Assembly (NCBI GenBank): GCA_021816565.1
Contig: JAKAXN010000084.1
Coordinates: 1-13,962, forward strand
From: Actinomycetes bacterium
GTDB taxonomy: Bacteria > Actinomycetota > Acidimicrobiia > Acidimicrobiales > Palsa-688
Direction: 5' to 3'
DNA: 13,962 nt
This document shows, one piece after another, positions 5,882-12,920 of the stretch. The position numbers and the translations under genes were made by a program. Below the pieces are notes generated by a model that was given only the letters and a program-made list of their open reading frames with translations, was not told where the DNA came from and made no database searches. Position 1 is the stretch's first letter. The number at the start of each line of letters is the position of its first letter.

Positions 5882-7599
5882 CCGCCATCGGGCGGGACCG
5901 CTACGCCGCCCTGTACGGCCCCACCGCCGGCGACCGGATCCGCCTGGCCGACACCGACCTGTGGATCGAGATCACCGAGGACCGCGCCGGGGGGCCGGGC
6001 CGGGCCGGGGACGAGGTGGTCTTCGGCGGAGGGAAGGTCATCCGGGAGTCCATGGGCCAAGGTGGCGCCACCCGCGCCGGTGGCGCCGCCGACCTGGTCA
6101 TCACCGGGGCCGTGGTCGTCGACCACAGCGGGATCGTCAAAGGTGACGTGGGGATCCGCGACGGCCGCATCGTCGCTGTCGGCAAGGCCGGCAACCCCGA
6201 CGTGATGGACTCGGTGACGCCGGGCCTGGAGATCGGAGCCTCCACCGAGATCATCGCCGGGAACAACCGCATCCTGACCGCCGGGGCCATCGACTGCCAC
6301 GTGCACCTGATCTGCCCGCAGATCCTCGACGAGGCTCTGGCATCGGGCATCACCACGGTGATCGGCGGCGGTACCGGGCCGGCCGAGGGGACCCGGGCCA
6401 CGACGGTGTCGCCGGGGGCCTGGTGGATCGCCCGCATGTTCGAGGCGCTGGACCACCGGCCGGTCAACGTGGTGCTCCTGGGCAAGGGCAACACCGTCTC
6501 CGCCGAAGCCCTGCGCGAACAGGTCCGGGCCGGGGCCGGCGGTTTCAAGCTGCACGAGGACTGGGGCAGCACCCCGGCCGCCATCGACGCCTGCCTGCGG
6601 ATCTGTGACGAGACCGGTGTCCAGGCCGCCATCCACACCGACACCCTCAACGAGGCCGGCTTCGTGGAGTCCACGCTGGCCGCCATCGCCGGGCGGACCA
6701 TCCACAGCTACCACACCGAGGGAGCCGGCGGCGGCCACGCCCCCGACATCATCCGGGTGGCGTCGGAGGCCAACGTCCTGCCGTCGTCGACCAATCCCAC
6801 CAGGCCCCACACCACCAACACCATCGCCGAGCACCTCGACATGCTCATGGTGTGCCACCACCTCAACCCCTCCGTGGCGGAGGACCTGGCCTTCGCCGAG
6901 AGCCGCATCCGGCCGTCGACCATCGCCGCCGAGGACCTGCTGCACGACCTGGGCGCCATCTCCATGATCGGCTCGGACTCCCAGGCCATGGGCCGGGTGG
7001 GGGAGGTCGTCATCCGGACCTGGCAGTCGGCGCACGCGGCCAAGGCCCGCTGGGGAGGGCGACCGGAAGGCGAGCCGGCCGACAACGCCCGGGTGCGCCG
7101 CTACGTCGCCAAGTACACCATCTGCCCGGCCGTGGCCCACGGCCTCGACGCCGAGGTCGGCTCGGTGGAGCCGGGCAAGCTGGCGGACCTGGTCCTGTAC
7201 GAGCCGGCCTTTTTCGGGGTGCGCCCGTCCCTGGTCATCAAAGGAGGCATGATCGCCTGGGCCCAGGTGGGCGACGCCAACGCCTCCATCCCCACCCCCC
7301 AGCCCGTGATGGCCCGGCCCATGTTCGCCGCCGCGGCGCGGCCGGCCGCGGGCACCTCCCTCAACTTCCTGATCCCGGCCGCCATCGACGCCGGCCTGGC
7401 CGGCCGGGTGGAGGTGGCCAAACCCTTCGCCGCCCTGGCCGACACCAGGGCCCTGACCAAGGCGGATCTCCCCCGCAACGGGGCCCGGCCCCGCATCGAG
7501 GTGGACCCCGACAGCTTCGCGGTCCGCGTCGACGGCGAGCTGGTCGTCGAGGCACCGGTCTCCGTGGTGCCCATGGCCCAGCGGTACTTCCTGTTCTGA
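5878..7599 (+). CDS. ureC: Urease subunit alpha (catalytic, nickel enzyme)
   Basis: At 573 residues this is full-length UreC, hydrolysing urea to ammonia and carbamate. All active-site residues are visible: nickel ligands His141 and His143 in DCHVHL, the carbamylated lysine Lys224 in [10 protein letters not shown] with His226, His253 in AIHTDT, His279 in [13 protein letters not shown], the mobile-flap Cys326 and His327 in [16 protein letters not shown], and Asp367 in GSDSQAMGR. It starts at GTG 5878 inside the ureB stop and ends with [10 protein letters not shown], the normal family C-terminus. In this locus its substrate could come directly from guanidine hydrolysis by the upstream enzyme. 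Nothing looks degraded, so an active enzyme is expected if maturation works. Confidence 0.98.
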   Translation: MTAIGRDRYAALYGPTAGDRIRLADTDLWIEITEDRAGGPGRAGDEVVFGGGKVIRESMGQGGATRAGGAADLVITGAVVVDHSGIVKGDVGIRDGRIVAVGKAGNPDVMDSVTPGLEIGASTEIIAGNNRILTAGAIDCHVHLICPQILDEALASGITTVIGGGTGPAEGTRATTVSPGAWWIARMFEALDHRPVNVVLLGKGNTVSAEALREQVRAGAGGFKLHEDWGSTPAAIDACLRICDETGVQAAIHTDTLNEAGFVESTLAAIAGRTIHSYHTEGAGGGHAPDIIRVASEANVLPSSTNPTRPHTTNTIAEHLDMLMVCHHLNPSVAEDLAFAESRIRPSTIAAEDLLHDLGAISMIGSDSQAMGRVGEVVIRTWQSAHAAKARWGGRPEGEPADNARVRRYVAKYTICPAVAHGLDAEVGSVEPGKLADLVLYEPAFFGVRPSLVIKGGMIAWAQVGDANASIPTPQPVMARPMFAAAARPAAGTSLNFLIPAAIDAGLAGRVEVAKPFAALADTRALTKADLPRNGARPRIEVDPDSFAVRVDGELVVEAPVSVVPMAQRYFLF

Positions 7600-7601
7600 C
7601 G

Positions 7602-8303
7602 ATGGAGCCACCCCGCCTCTCGGCGCTCCTGATGCTGGCCGACGGGCGGCTGCCCTCGGGCGGCCACGCCCACTCCGGGGGGTTGGAGGAGGCGGTGCGG
7701 AGGGGCGCGGTGACCGACCGGTCCAGCCTCGAGGCCTGGCTGCAGGGCCGGCTGCACACCACCGGGAGGGTGGACGCGGCCTTTGCCGCGGCGGCCGCCT
7801 ACGAGGCCGCGGCCCGCCGGGCCGGGAGGCCGGACCGCTGGGACGGCCTCGGCGCCGAGCTGGCCGCCCGGCTCCCCTCCGACGCGGCCCGCCGGGCCAG
7901 CCGGGCTCAGGGTCGGGGCCTGCTCCGGGTCGCGGTATCCGCCTGGCCGGCGCCCTGGCTCCGGGACCTGCGCGCCGCCGAGCCGTCAGGGCCCCTGTGG
8001 CCCCTCGGGCTGGGCGCCGCCGCGGTCGCCGCCGGCCTGGAGGCGCCGGAGGCCGCCCTGCTGGGCGCCTCGGCCGCCGTCCAGGGCCCGGCCTGGGCCG
8101 TCACCCGGCTGCTCGGCCTCAACCCGTTCGACGTGGCCGCGGTGCTGGCCGGGCTGGCCGGGTCCGTCGACGCCGCGGCCCGCCAGGCGGCCGGGCAGGC
8201 CCGGGCCTGGCCGGGGGCCGACCTGCCGGGCTGGGGCGCCCCCCTCAGCGACATCGGAGCCCAGATCCACGCCACATGGGAGGTACGTCTCTTTGCATCC
8301 TGA
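7602..8303 (+). CDS. ureF: Urease accessory protein UreF
   Basis: The 233-residue protein begins [32 protein letters not shown], the UreF signature (LADxxxPxGGxAHSxGLE). The rest is an alanine-rich all-alpha protein, with [31 protein letters not shown] near residues 150-185, as expected for UreF. With UreD and UreG it forms the nickel-loading complex on apo-urease. The ATG lies 2 bp after the ureC stop and has no good ribosome site, so it probably depends on coupling to ureC. The 3' end overlaps ureG by 11 bp. Confidence 0.93.
   Translation: MEPPRLSALLMLADGRLPSGGHAHSGGLEEAVRRGAVTDRSSLEAWLQGRLHTTGRVDAAFAAAAAYEAAARRAGRPDRWDGLGAELAARLPSDAARRASRAQGRGLLRVAVSAWPAPWLRDLRAAEPSGPLWPLGLGAAAVAAGLEAPEAALLGASAAVQGPAWAVTRLLGLNPFDVAAVLAGLAGSVDAAARQAAGQARAWPGADLPGWGAPLSDIGAQIHATWEVRLFAS
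8278..8284 (+). promoter_or_regulatory. Ribosome binding site that fixes the TTG start of ureG
   Basis: GGGAGGT inside the ureF 3' end lies 8 nt before TTG 8293. This marks TTG as the ureG start and includes the His-rich N-terminus in the protein. Confidence 0.8.
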
Positions 8304-8970
8304 CCATCACCACGACCACGGCCCGGCGTCGGTCCCCCGGTCCGGCCACCGCCTCTCCACCGCCCTGCGCGTGGGGGTGGGCGGTCCCGTCGGCAGCGGC
8401 AAGACCGCCCTCCTGACCTCCCTGTGCCGGGCGCTGGCCCCGCACATGTCGGTCGCCGCTGTCACCAACGACATCTACACCGCAGAGGACGCCCGGATAC
8501 TCCGGCGGGCGGCCGTCCTGGCCGATGAGCGGATCCTGGCGGTGGAGACCGGCTGCTGCCCCCACACCGCCATCCGCGACGACATCACCGCCAACCTCGA
8601 CGCCATAGAGACCCTGGAGGACCGATTCCCCGATCTGGACCTGGTGCTGCTCGAATCCGGAGGGGACAATCTGACCGCCACGTTCAGCACCGGCCTGGTG
8701 GACCGCCAGATCTTCGTCATCGACGTGGCCGGGGGCGACAAGGTTCCCCGCAAGGGGGGCCCGGGCATCACCGGCGCCGATCTGCTGGTCATCAACAAGA
8801 CGGACCTGGCCCCCCACGTAGGGGCGGACCTCGGGGTCATGGAGGCCGATGCGCGGGCCCAGCGGGGCCGGCTGCCGTTCCTCATGACCAGCCTGGTCGA
8901 AGACCCCATGGCCGGGGCCGTGTCGGCGTGGGTGCTGGAGCAGATGGCTTGCGGGCCGACGTCCGCCTGA
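8293..8970 (+). CDS. ureG: Urease accessory GTPase UreG
   Basis: This 225-residue SIMIBI-class GTPase supplies nickel for urease maturation. Features are a His-rich tail [10 protein letters not shown] (five His in the first nine residues), the P-loop [11 protein letters not shown] (28-38), the metal-binding CPH of [12 protein letters not shown] (Cys89, His91), [12 protein letters not shown] (121-132), [14 protein letters not shown] (145-158) and the guanine-specificity motif NKTD (168-171). The TGCCPH form and overall wording resemble mycobacterial UreG. The start is TTG, chosen because GGGAGGT sits 8 nt upstream. The gene overlaps ureF by 11 bp and ureD by 22 bp. With no UreE in the cluster, the His tail may serve as the local nickel store, a common suggestion for such UreG proteins. 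Confidence 0.96.
   Translation: MHPDHHHDHGPASVPRSGHRLSTALRVGVGGPVGSGKTALLTSLCRALAPHMSVAAVTNDIYTAEDARILRRAAVLADERILAVETGCCPHTAIRDDITANLDAIETLEDRFPDLDLVLLESGGDNLTATFSTGLVDRQIFVIDVAGGDKVPRKGGPGITGADLLVINKTDLAPHVGADLGVMEADARAQRGRLPFLMTSLVEDPMAGAVSAWVLEQMACGPTSA
8937..8940 (+). promoter_or_regulatory. Ribosome binding site supporting the TTG start of ureD
   Basis: GGAG, within the ureG 3' end, lies 8 nt before TTG 8949. It favours that start over GTG 8928 further upstream. Confidence 0.6.
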
Positions 8971-9659
8971 CCGTGGGCCCCGGTCCCGGGTCGACGACAC
9001 GCATCGAGGAGATGGTGGGGGAGGTCCCGGTGGCGTGGCGGCCGGCCGCTGACGCCGTCTACATGGTGGGCACCGCAGCCTCCCCGGTCGGCCGGGACCG
9101 GGTCGCGATGACCCTCAGGGTCCGCACCGGTGCCCGCCTGGTCGTACGGTCCAGCGCGGCGTCGGTGGTCTGGGCCGGGTCCGGGAGCCGCCAGACGGTG
9201 CGGGTGACGGTCGAGGAGCGGGCCGAGCTGGACTGGTGCCCGGAGCCGCTCATCGCCACCGCCGGCTGCGACCACCGCCAGGAGGTGGTCGTGGACGTGG
9301 CTCCCGCGGGGCGCCTGTCGTGGCGCGACGTCACCGTGCTGGGCCGAGCCGGGGAGCGTCCGGGGCGGCTCGTGTCCTCGCTGCGGGTGACCGTCGGTGG
9401 GGCGCCGGTGCTGCACCACGTGCTCGGCTTCGGGACGGGCCATCCGGGCTGGGACGGCCCTGCGGTGGTGGGGCCGGCCCGGGTCGTGGCCCAGCTCGTC
9501 GTCGCCGGGGCCGGCACGGGAGACATCGCCCCCGCCGCCGGGCCCGGGTGGAGCGTCACCCCGCTGGCCGGGCCGGCGGCCCTGGCGACGGTCACCGCCA
9601 ACAGCGTCGGGGCGGCCGAGGCGGCTCTGGCCGAGGCGTCGGGCCGGCTCAGCCGCTAG
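8949..9659 (+). CDS. ureD: Urease accessory protein UreD (UreH)
   Basis: The 236-residue protein starts [22 protein letters not shown] and has UreD-like stretches: [40 protein letters not shown], then [26 protein letters not shown] and [18 protein letters not shown]. UreD is the scaffold that binds apo-urease and, with UreF and UreG, channels nickel to the active site. The start is TTG 8949, with GGAG 8 nt upstream and a 22-bp overlap with ureG; GTG 8928 is an alternative adding seven residues. The gene order ureABCFGD without ureE is that of Mycobacterium. It ends the urease unit and overlaps the convergent tetR by 11 bp (9649-9659). UreD is the least conserved urease protein, so position adds much of the certainty. 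Confidence 0.92.
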   Translation: MRADVRLTVGPGPGSTTRIEEMVGEVPVAWRPAADAVYMVGTAASPVGRDRVAMTLRVRTGARLVVRSSAASVVWAGSGSRQTVRVTVEERAELDWCPEPLIATAGCDHRQEVVVDVAPAGRLSWRDVTVLGRAGERPGRLVSSLRVTVGGAPVLHHVLGFGTGHPGWDGPAVVGPARVVAQLVVAGAGTGDIAPAAGPGWSVTPLAGPAALATVTANSVGAAEAALAEASGRLSR

Positions 9660-10263
9660 GCGGTCGGCCGCGGCCGGGTAGGACCCGGTCCAGGCCCCGG
9701 AGTATGGCCTGCTTCACCGACGCCGGGTCGGGAGCGGCGGCGATGGCCATCGTCGCTCCCTGCACCGCGGCGATGCTGACGTCGATGATGCTGGCGATAT
9801 CGGCATCCCCGGCCAGCTCCGGGGGCAGGACCCCGGCGGCGATGCGGTGGAGGTTGGCCCGGTGGGCCGGCTCGATCTCCCGCAGGGCGGCGGCCAGGTC
9901 GACGTCGGTGCGGGCGGCCACGTACAGCTCGATCACCGCCTGAAGGTCCGGCTGCTGGTAGGACTCCCACAGCAGCTCGACCGCCTCGGACACCGACATG
10001 TCGGCCTTCGCCGTCGCGGTGGCCTCGTACGCCGCGGTCACCCGGCCGAAGAGGTGGGCCGCGGCGGCCGCCAGCAGCTCTCCCTTGCTGGACCAGTGGC
10101 GGAACAGCGCTCCCTGCGACACCCCGGCCCGCTTGCAGATCTCGGTCGTCGAGGTGCCGGCGTAGCCCCGCTCGACCAGGTTGTCGATGGTGGCGTCGAG
10201 GATCGCCGTGGTGGTCGCCAACCGGCGCTCGGCCTGGGTCCGTCGGGCGGCGGGGACGCTCAC
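9649..10263 (-). CDS. TetR/AcrR-family transcriptional regulator
   Basis: This 204-residue protein has an N-terminal TetR DNA-binding domain: ATTTAILDATIDNLVERGYAGTSTTEICKRAGVSQGALFRHWSSKGELL (about residues 17-64), with the recognition helix in GVSQGALFRHW. The C-terminal ligand-binding half is alanine-rich and not recognisable further. The GTG start overlaps the stop of the upstream membrane desaturase gene (GTGA at 10260-10263), so the two are translationally coupled. A 24-bp imperfect palindrome upstream of the pair (11122-11145) is a likely operator, implying autoregulation together with the desaturase. Its 3' end overlaps that of ureD on the other strand; nothing suggests that it controls urease. 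The inducer is unknown; the coupling to a lipid-modifying enzyme suggests a lipid or hydrophobic ligand, which is inference. Confidence 0.93.
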   Translation of the reverse strand: MSVPAARRTQAERRLATTTAILDATIDNLVERGYAGTSTTEICKRAGVSQGALFRHWSSKGELLAAAAAHLFGRVTAAYEATATAKADMSVSEAVELLWESYQQPDLQAVIELYVAARTDVDLAAALREIEPAHRANLHRIAAGVLPPELAGDADIASIIDVSIAAVQGATMAIAAAPDPASVKQAILRGLDRVLPGRGRPPSG

Positions 10264-11120
10264 GCCGCTGCGGTTGCGGGCGTCCACCCCGGTCCGGCCA
10301 GGACGTACCCCGCCCGGTGCCTCCACGACCGGGCCCGGCGCAGGTCCCGGCCCATGGCGATCCACTCGTGGGAGACTATCCGCAGCGGGTGGTGCGACCC
10401 GATGTTCGTGGTGAGCCCGTAGACGACCGGTTCGGCCTCGGGGGCGAAGGTCTTGAACCACCGGTCCCACAGGATCAGGATCCCCCCGTAGTTCCGGTCG
10501 ATGTAGGCCCGGTTGCTGCCGTGGTGCACCCGGTGGTGCGACGGGGTGTTGAACACCGCCTCGACGGGCCGCGGCAGGCGGTCGATGGCCTCGGTGTGGA
10601 TCCAGAACTGGTAGATCAGGTTGACGCTGTAGGCCACCGCCATCATGGTGGGGCTGACGCCGAGGAGCAGGACCGGGAAGAAGATGGGCGTCTTGAACGG
10701 TCCGGTCCACTCCTGGCGCAGAGCCGTCGAGAGGTTGAAGTAGCGGCTGGAGTGGTGGACCACGTGCCCGGCCCACAGCAGCCGCACCCGATGGCTGAGC
10801 CGGTGGTCCAGGTAGTAGAGGAGGTCGACGCCGACGATGGCGACGGCCCACCCGGCGACCCCGTGGCCGACCTGCACCAGGGGGTCCCCGCCGACCGCCC
10901 CGGCGGCCAGGGCCAGCAGGGGGGCGGTGGCCGCGCCGAGGACCACCGAACCCAGTCCCATGGCCAGGCTGGCCCACGTGTCCCTGGTGGCGTAGCCGGC
11001 TCCGCCCCGCCGGGCCAGGTACCCGCGCAGCGCCAGCATCTCCGCCAGCAGGGCTGCCATGAAGAACGGGATGGCGGCGGCGAGGAGGCCCGAGTCGTTC
11101 ACGTCCGCCGACGCTACCAC
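10260..11120 (-). CDS. Sterol desaturase / fatty acid hydroxylase family membrane protein
   Basis: This 286-residue integral membrane protein belongs to the di-iron sterol desaturase/fatty acid hydroxylase superfamily. The histidine clusters are DHRLSH (His106, His110), HVVHH (His119, His122, His123), His175 in FWIHTE, and HHRVHH (195-200), followed by NYGGILILWDRWFKTF, a strong family signature. Hydrophobic segments lie at about 12-32, 48-75, 84-104 and 143-172. It probably hydroxylates or desaturates a lipid; the exact substrate cannot be read from sequence. The start is uncertain: GTG 11120 gives the longest protein, while GTG 11102 has TAGCGT (a TANNNT -10) 8 nt upstream and would be leaderless, placing the palindromic operator near its -35 region. 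It is coupled to tetR by a GTGA overlap. Confidence 0.9.
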   Translation of the reverse strand: MVASADVNDSGLLAAAIPFFMAALLAEMLALRGYLARRGGAGYATRDTWASLAMGLGSVVLGAATAPLLALAAGAVGGDPLVQVGHGVAGWAVAIVGVDLLYYLDHRLSHRVRLLWAGHVVHHSSRYFNLSTALRQEWTGPFKTPIFFPVLLLGVSPTMMAVAYSVNLIYQFWIHTEAIDRLPRPVEAVFNTPSHHRVHHGSNRAYIDRNYGGILILWDRWFKTFAPEAEPVVYGLTTNIGSHHPLRIVSHEWIAMGRDLRRARSWRHRAGYVLAGPGWTPATAAA

Positions 11121-11121
11121 T

Positions 11122-11145
11122 TAGATCGTGACTTGTCGCTATCTA
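11122..11145. promoter_or_regulatory. Putative TetR operator (24-bp imperfect palindrome)
   Basis: Arms TAGAT and ATCTA flank an inner GAC-nn-GTC core, and 9 of 12 base pairs are symmetric. It is clearly AT-richer than its surroundings. It lies immediately upstream of the desaturase-tetR operon, in the 30-bp gap after the 54-codon gene. Size, symmetry and position fit an operator for the coupled TetR protein. This is inference from sequence alone. Confidence 0.6.
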
Positions 11146-11150
11146 TGCCG

Positions 11151-11315
11151 TCAGTGGGGGCGCCGGCGGATGATGCCGATCATCTTGAGGTTGATCCGGA
11201 TGAACCGCCACACCTGCCACGGGATGAAGGTGCGCAGGAACACCGTGGCGCGGGTGGGCCGGGTGACATAGGACTGGCGGTCCTCGGGCGGCCCGACGGG
11301 ATCGGTGGGCGTCAA
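11151..11315 (-). CDS. Small basic hypothetical protein (54 aa) coupled to the SQR-like gene
   Basis: A 54-residue frame starts at TTG 11315, only 4 bp after the TAG stop of the SQR-like oxidoreductase. GGAG of that gene's last codons lies 7 nt before the TTG, so translational reinitiation is likely. The protein opens with a proline- and acid-rich segment (MTPTDPVGPPEDRQ). The rest is rich in aromatic, basic and aliphatic residues: TVFLRTFIPWQVWRFIRI, then NLKMIGIIRRRPH. The FIPWQVWRFIRINLKMIGII part (about 30-49) looks like an amphipathic or membrane-associating helix ending in an Arg cluster. I do not recognise a named family. Its neighbour suggests a small membrane partner of the flavoprotein, which is inference. 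Its size would exclude it from many automatic gene lists. Confidence 0.7.
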   Translation of the reverse strand: MTPTDPVGPPEDRQSYVTRPTRATVFLRTFIPWQVWRFIRINLKMIGIIRRRPH

Positions 11316-11319
11316 CGGC

Positions 11320-12765
11320 CTACTCCGGGATCAGGGGCCAGCCCGGGCGGAGCTTGGCCTTGTAGATGAACAGGTGGTGCAGGAGGATCTTGACCCAGTG
11401 GCCGGCCAGGCCGATCTCCCCGAAGGTGCGCTTGGGGTCGCGCCCGTAGCGGGGGTAGCGGTCGAAGTCGGGGACGACCGGGAAGACGGTCATCGACGCC
11501 GCGGTCCCGGTGAAGGGGTTGGCGCCCGCCGATGCCACGCACGCCGCTCCCATCTCCGCCATCGATGCATGGCCGGTCGGCCCGTCGGCGCCGTTGACCA
11601 TGTCGACGACGCTGCGGGCGACGGTCTTGCCGATCTCGGCCGACGGCATGCCGGTGCGCGGCGGGGCCGGGGCGATCAGGGTGCCCCGGGGGCTGGTGTG
11701 CGGGCGGGAAATGGCGTGCGGCGGTGCGAAGGCGATCCCGGCGGCGAAGATGTTGCGGTACTCGGGGCTCTGGTAGGTACGGGGCCAGTCGGCGGCCTTC
11801 CACTGCTCGTAGGGCTTGGAGGCGTAGTCGGCATCCACTTTCATGAAGTCGTTGGCCAGGAACAGGCGGCCGGTGATGTCGCCGCCGGCGCGGTCGAAGG
11901 CCTTCAGGCCCACGCCCGAGAAGGGGGGTAGCAGCATGGCGAAGTCGAACGGCTGCTCCCGCTGGTCACCTTCCAGCGTCTCGTAGATCACCCGGTCCGG
12001 CTCCACCCTTGCGACGTGCGCCCGGGTGATCCATTCGATGCCGCGCTCCGCGAAGAGGGAGGCGGCGAAGACGCTGCTCGGTATGACGTAGCCGGCCCGG
12101 GTGAGGTGCATCCCGCCCATCCCGAAGTCACCCAGCTCGTACTCGTTGGTGATCCACACGATGTCGGCCCGGTCCCTGACGCCCCGGGCCCGCAGCTCGA
12201 ACTCCAGGTTGACGATGTACTCGAACGCCGCACCCTCGCAGGTACAGGTCCCGTGTCCCACCCCCACCAGGAACCGCTGGCGCTCCCCCCGGCGCATCCT
12301 CTGCACCGACTCGTCCAGCGCCGCCGCGGTGTGCACCGCCTCGTCCACGGTGCACACCGAGAGGCTGTTGGCCTCCGGGCCGAGGCCCTCGGTCCGGTCG
12401 AAGCGGAGCTTCGGCCCGGTCGCGTTGATGAGGAAGTCGTAGGCGACCTTCTCCGTCCCGGCGGCCCCGTCCGGGCGGATCACCACATACGGCGCCGGGT
12501 GGTCGACGTCGCCCTCGGGGTGGATCTCGAGGGCGGCGGCCCGGCGGAACTCGATGCCGTGGCGCTCGTACACGGGGGCCAGGGGGAACGTGACCTGGGT
12601 GGGTCCCATCAGACCGACGCCGACCCAGATGTTCGACGGGATCCAGTTGTACGACCCGTTCGGTGAGATCACCGTGACCGTGTGGCCGGGGCCCAACCAC
12701 CGGCGGGCGAATGACGCCGCGGTGTGACCGGCGATTCCCGCCCCCAGGACCACCACCCGGCTCAT
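11320..12765 (-). CDS. NAD(P)/FAD-dependent oxidoreductase, sulfide:quinone oxidoreductase-like
   Basis: This 481-residue flavoprotein has the two-dinucleotide-binding-domain fold of NDH-2/SQR enzymes. The N-terminal FAD motif is VVVLGAGIAGHTAA (4-17), and SYNWIPSNIWVGVGL (38-52) is typical of sulfide:quinone oxidoreductases and flavocytochrome c sulfide dehydrogenases. The second domain starts RFLVGVGHGTCTCEGAAFEYIVNLEFEL (164-191), with Cys174 and Cys176 near the position of a redox-active SQR cysteine. The FAD-contacting RNIFAAGIAFAPPH (337-350) follows, then Cys409. The C-terminal IGLAGHWVKILLHHLFIYKAKLRPG (451-475) resembles the amphipathic helices that dock SQRs on the membrane. Electrons would go to quinone. 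Whether sulfide is the substrate is uncertain, since the cysteine arrangement was not aligned. ATG 12765 overlaps the TGA of an 8-codon leader ORF (ATGA), and a 54-aa gene follows 4 bp downstream. Confidence 0.85.
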   Translation of the reverse strand: MSRVVVLGAGIAGHTAASFARRWLGPGHTVTVISPNGSYNWIPSNIWVGVGLMGPTQVTFPLAPVYERHGIEFRRAAALEIHPEGDVDHPAPYVVIRPDGAAGTEKVAYDFLINATGPKLRFDRTEGLGPEANSLSVCTVDEAVHTAAALDESVQRMRRGERQRFLVGVGHGTCTCEGAAFEYIVNLEFELRARGVRDRADIVWITNEYELGDFGMGGMHLTRAGYVIPSSVFAASLFAERGIEWITRAHVARVEPDRVIYETLEGDQREQPFDFAMLLPPFSGVGLKAFDRAGGDITGRLFLANDFMKVDADYASKPYEQWKAADWPRTYQSPEYRNIFAAGIAFAPPHAISRPHTSPRGTLIAPAPPRTGMPSAEIGKTVARSVVDMVNGADGPTGHASMAEMGAACVASAGANPFTGTAASMTVFPVVPDFDRYPRYGRDPKRTFGEIGLAGHWVKILLHHLFIYKAKLRPGWPLIPE

Positions 12766-12788
12766 CGCCGGACCCGTGCCTCTCCCAT
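12762..12788 (-). CDS. Eight-codon leader ORF coupled to the SQR-like gene
   Basis: An ATG at 12788 has an excellent ribosome site (GAGGAGG, 7 nt upstream) and encodes MGEARVRR, ending at a TGA that overlaps the ATG of the SQR-like gene (ATGA). The SQR-like start itself has only a GAGAGG-type match about 15 nt away. The leader may therefore bring ribosomes to the main gene by termination-reinitiation, or act as a regulatory peptide. Its reality is inferred from the ribosome site and overlap only. Confidence 0.5.
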   Translation of the reverse strand: MGEARVRR

Positions 12789-12795
12789 GACCGGT

Positions 12796-12802
12796 CCTCC
12801 TC
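12796..12802 (-). promoter_or_regulatory. Strong ribosome binding site upstream of the 8-codon leader ORF
   Basis: On the minus strand this reads GAGGAGG, 7 nt from ATG 12788 and about 30 nt from the SQR-like ATG 12765. Its spacing fits the leader ORF and not the main gene. Confidence 0.6.
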
Positions 12803-12854
12803 AGGCTCGGCGCCGATGCTCCAGGGGGCGCCCCGACCGTAGCTGTCGGAGCGG

Positions 12855-12868
12855 CCCCGCCGGCGGGG
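12855..12868. terminator. Perfect 14-bp GC palindrome, possible terminator stem or operator
   Basis: CCCCGCCGGCGGGG is a perfect palindrome in the 132-bp gap between the DUF6328 gene and the leader ORF. It could form a stem ending the DUF6328 transcript, but no T-rich tail follows on the minus strand, and GC palindromes arise easily in this genome. The rest of the gap shows no clear promoter. Confidence 0.2.
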
Positions 12869-12920
12869 GATCATCCGAAAGGCGAGCCGGCACCCACCCC
12901 CGCCGGCAGCCCCGGTCCCC

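Noticed and set aside
5344..7611. A 755-codon open frame on the minus strand opposite ureA-ureC
   Set aside because: Composition is Gly/His/Asp/Val-rich with no domain. It is the codon shadow of the highly conserved urease genes.
6852..8303. A 483-codon plus-strand frame starting inside ureC
   Set aside because: Only its last 233 codons (from ATG 7602) are UreF. The first half is an out-of-frame shadow of ureC.
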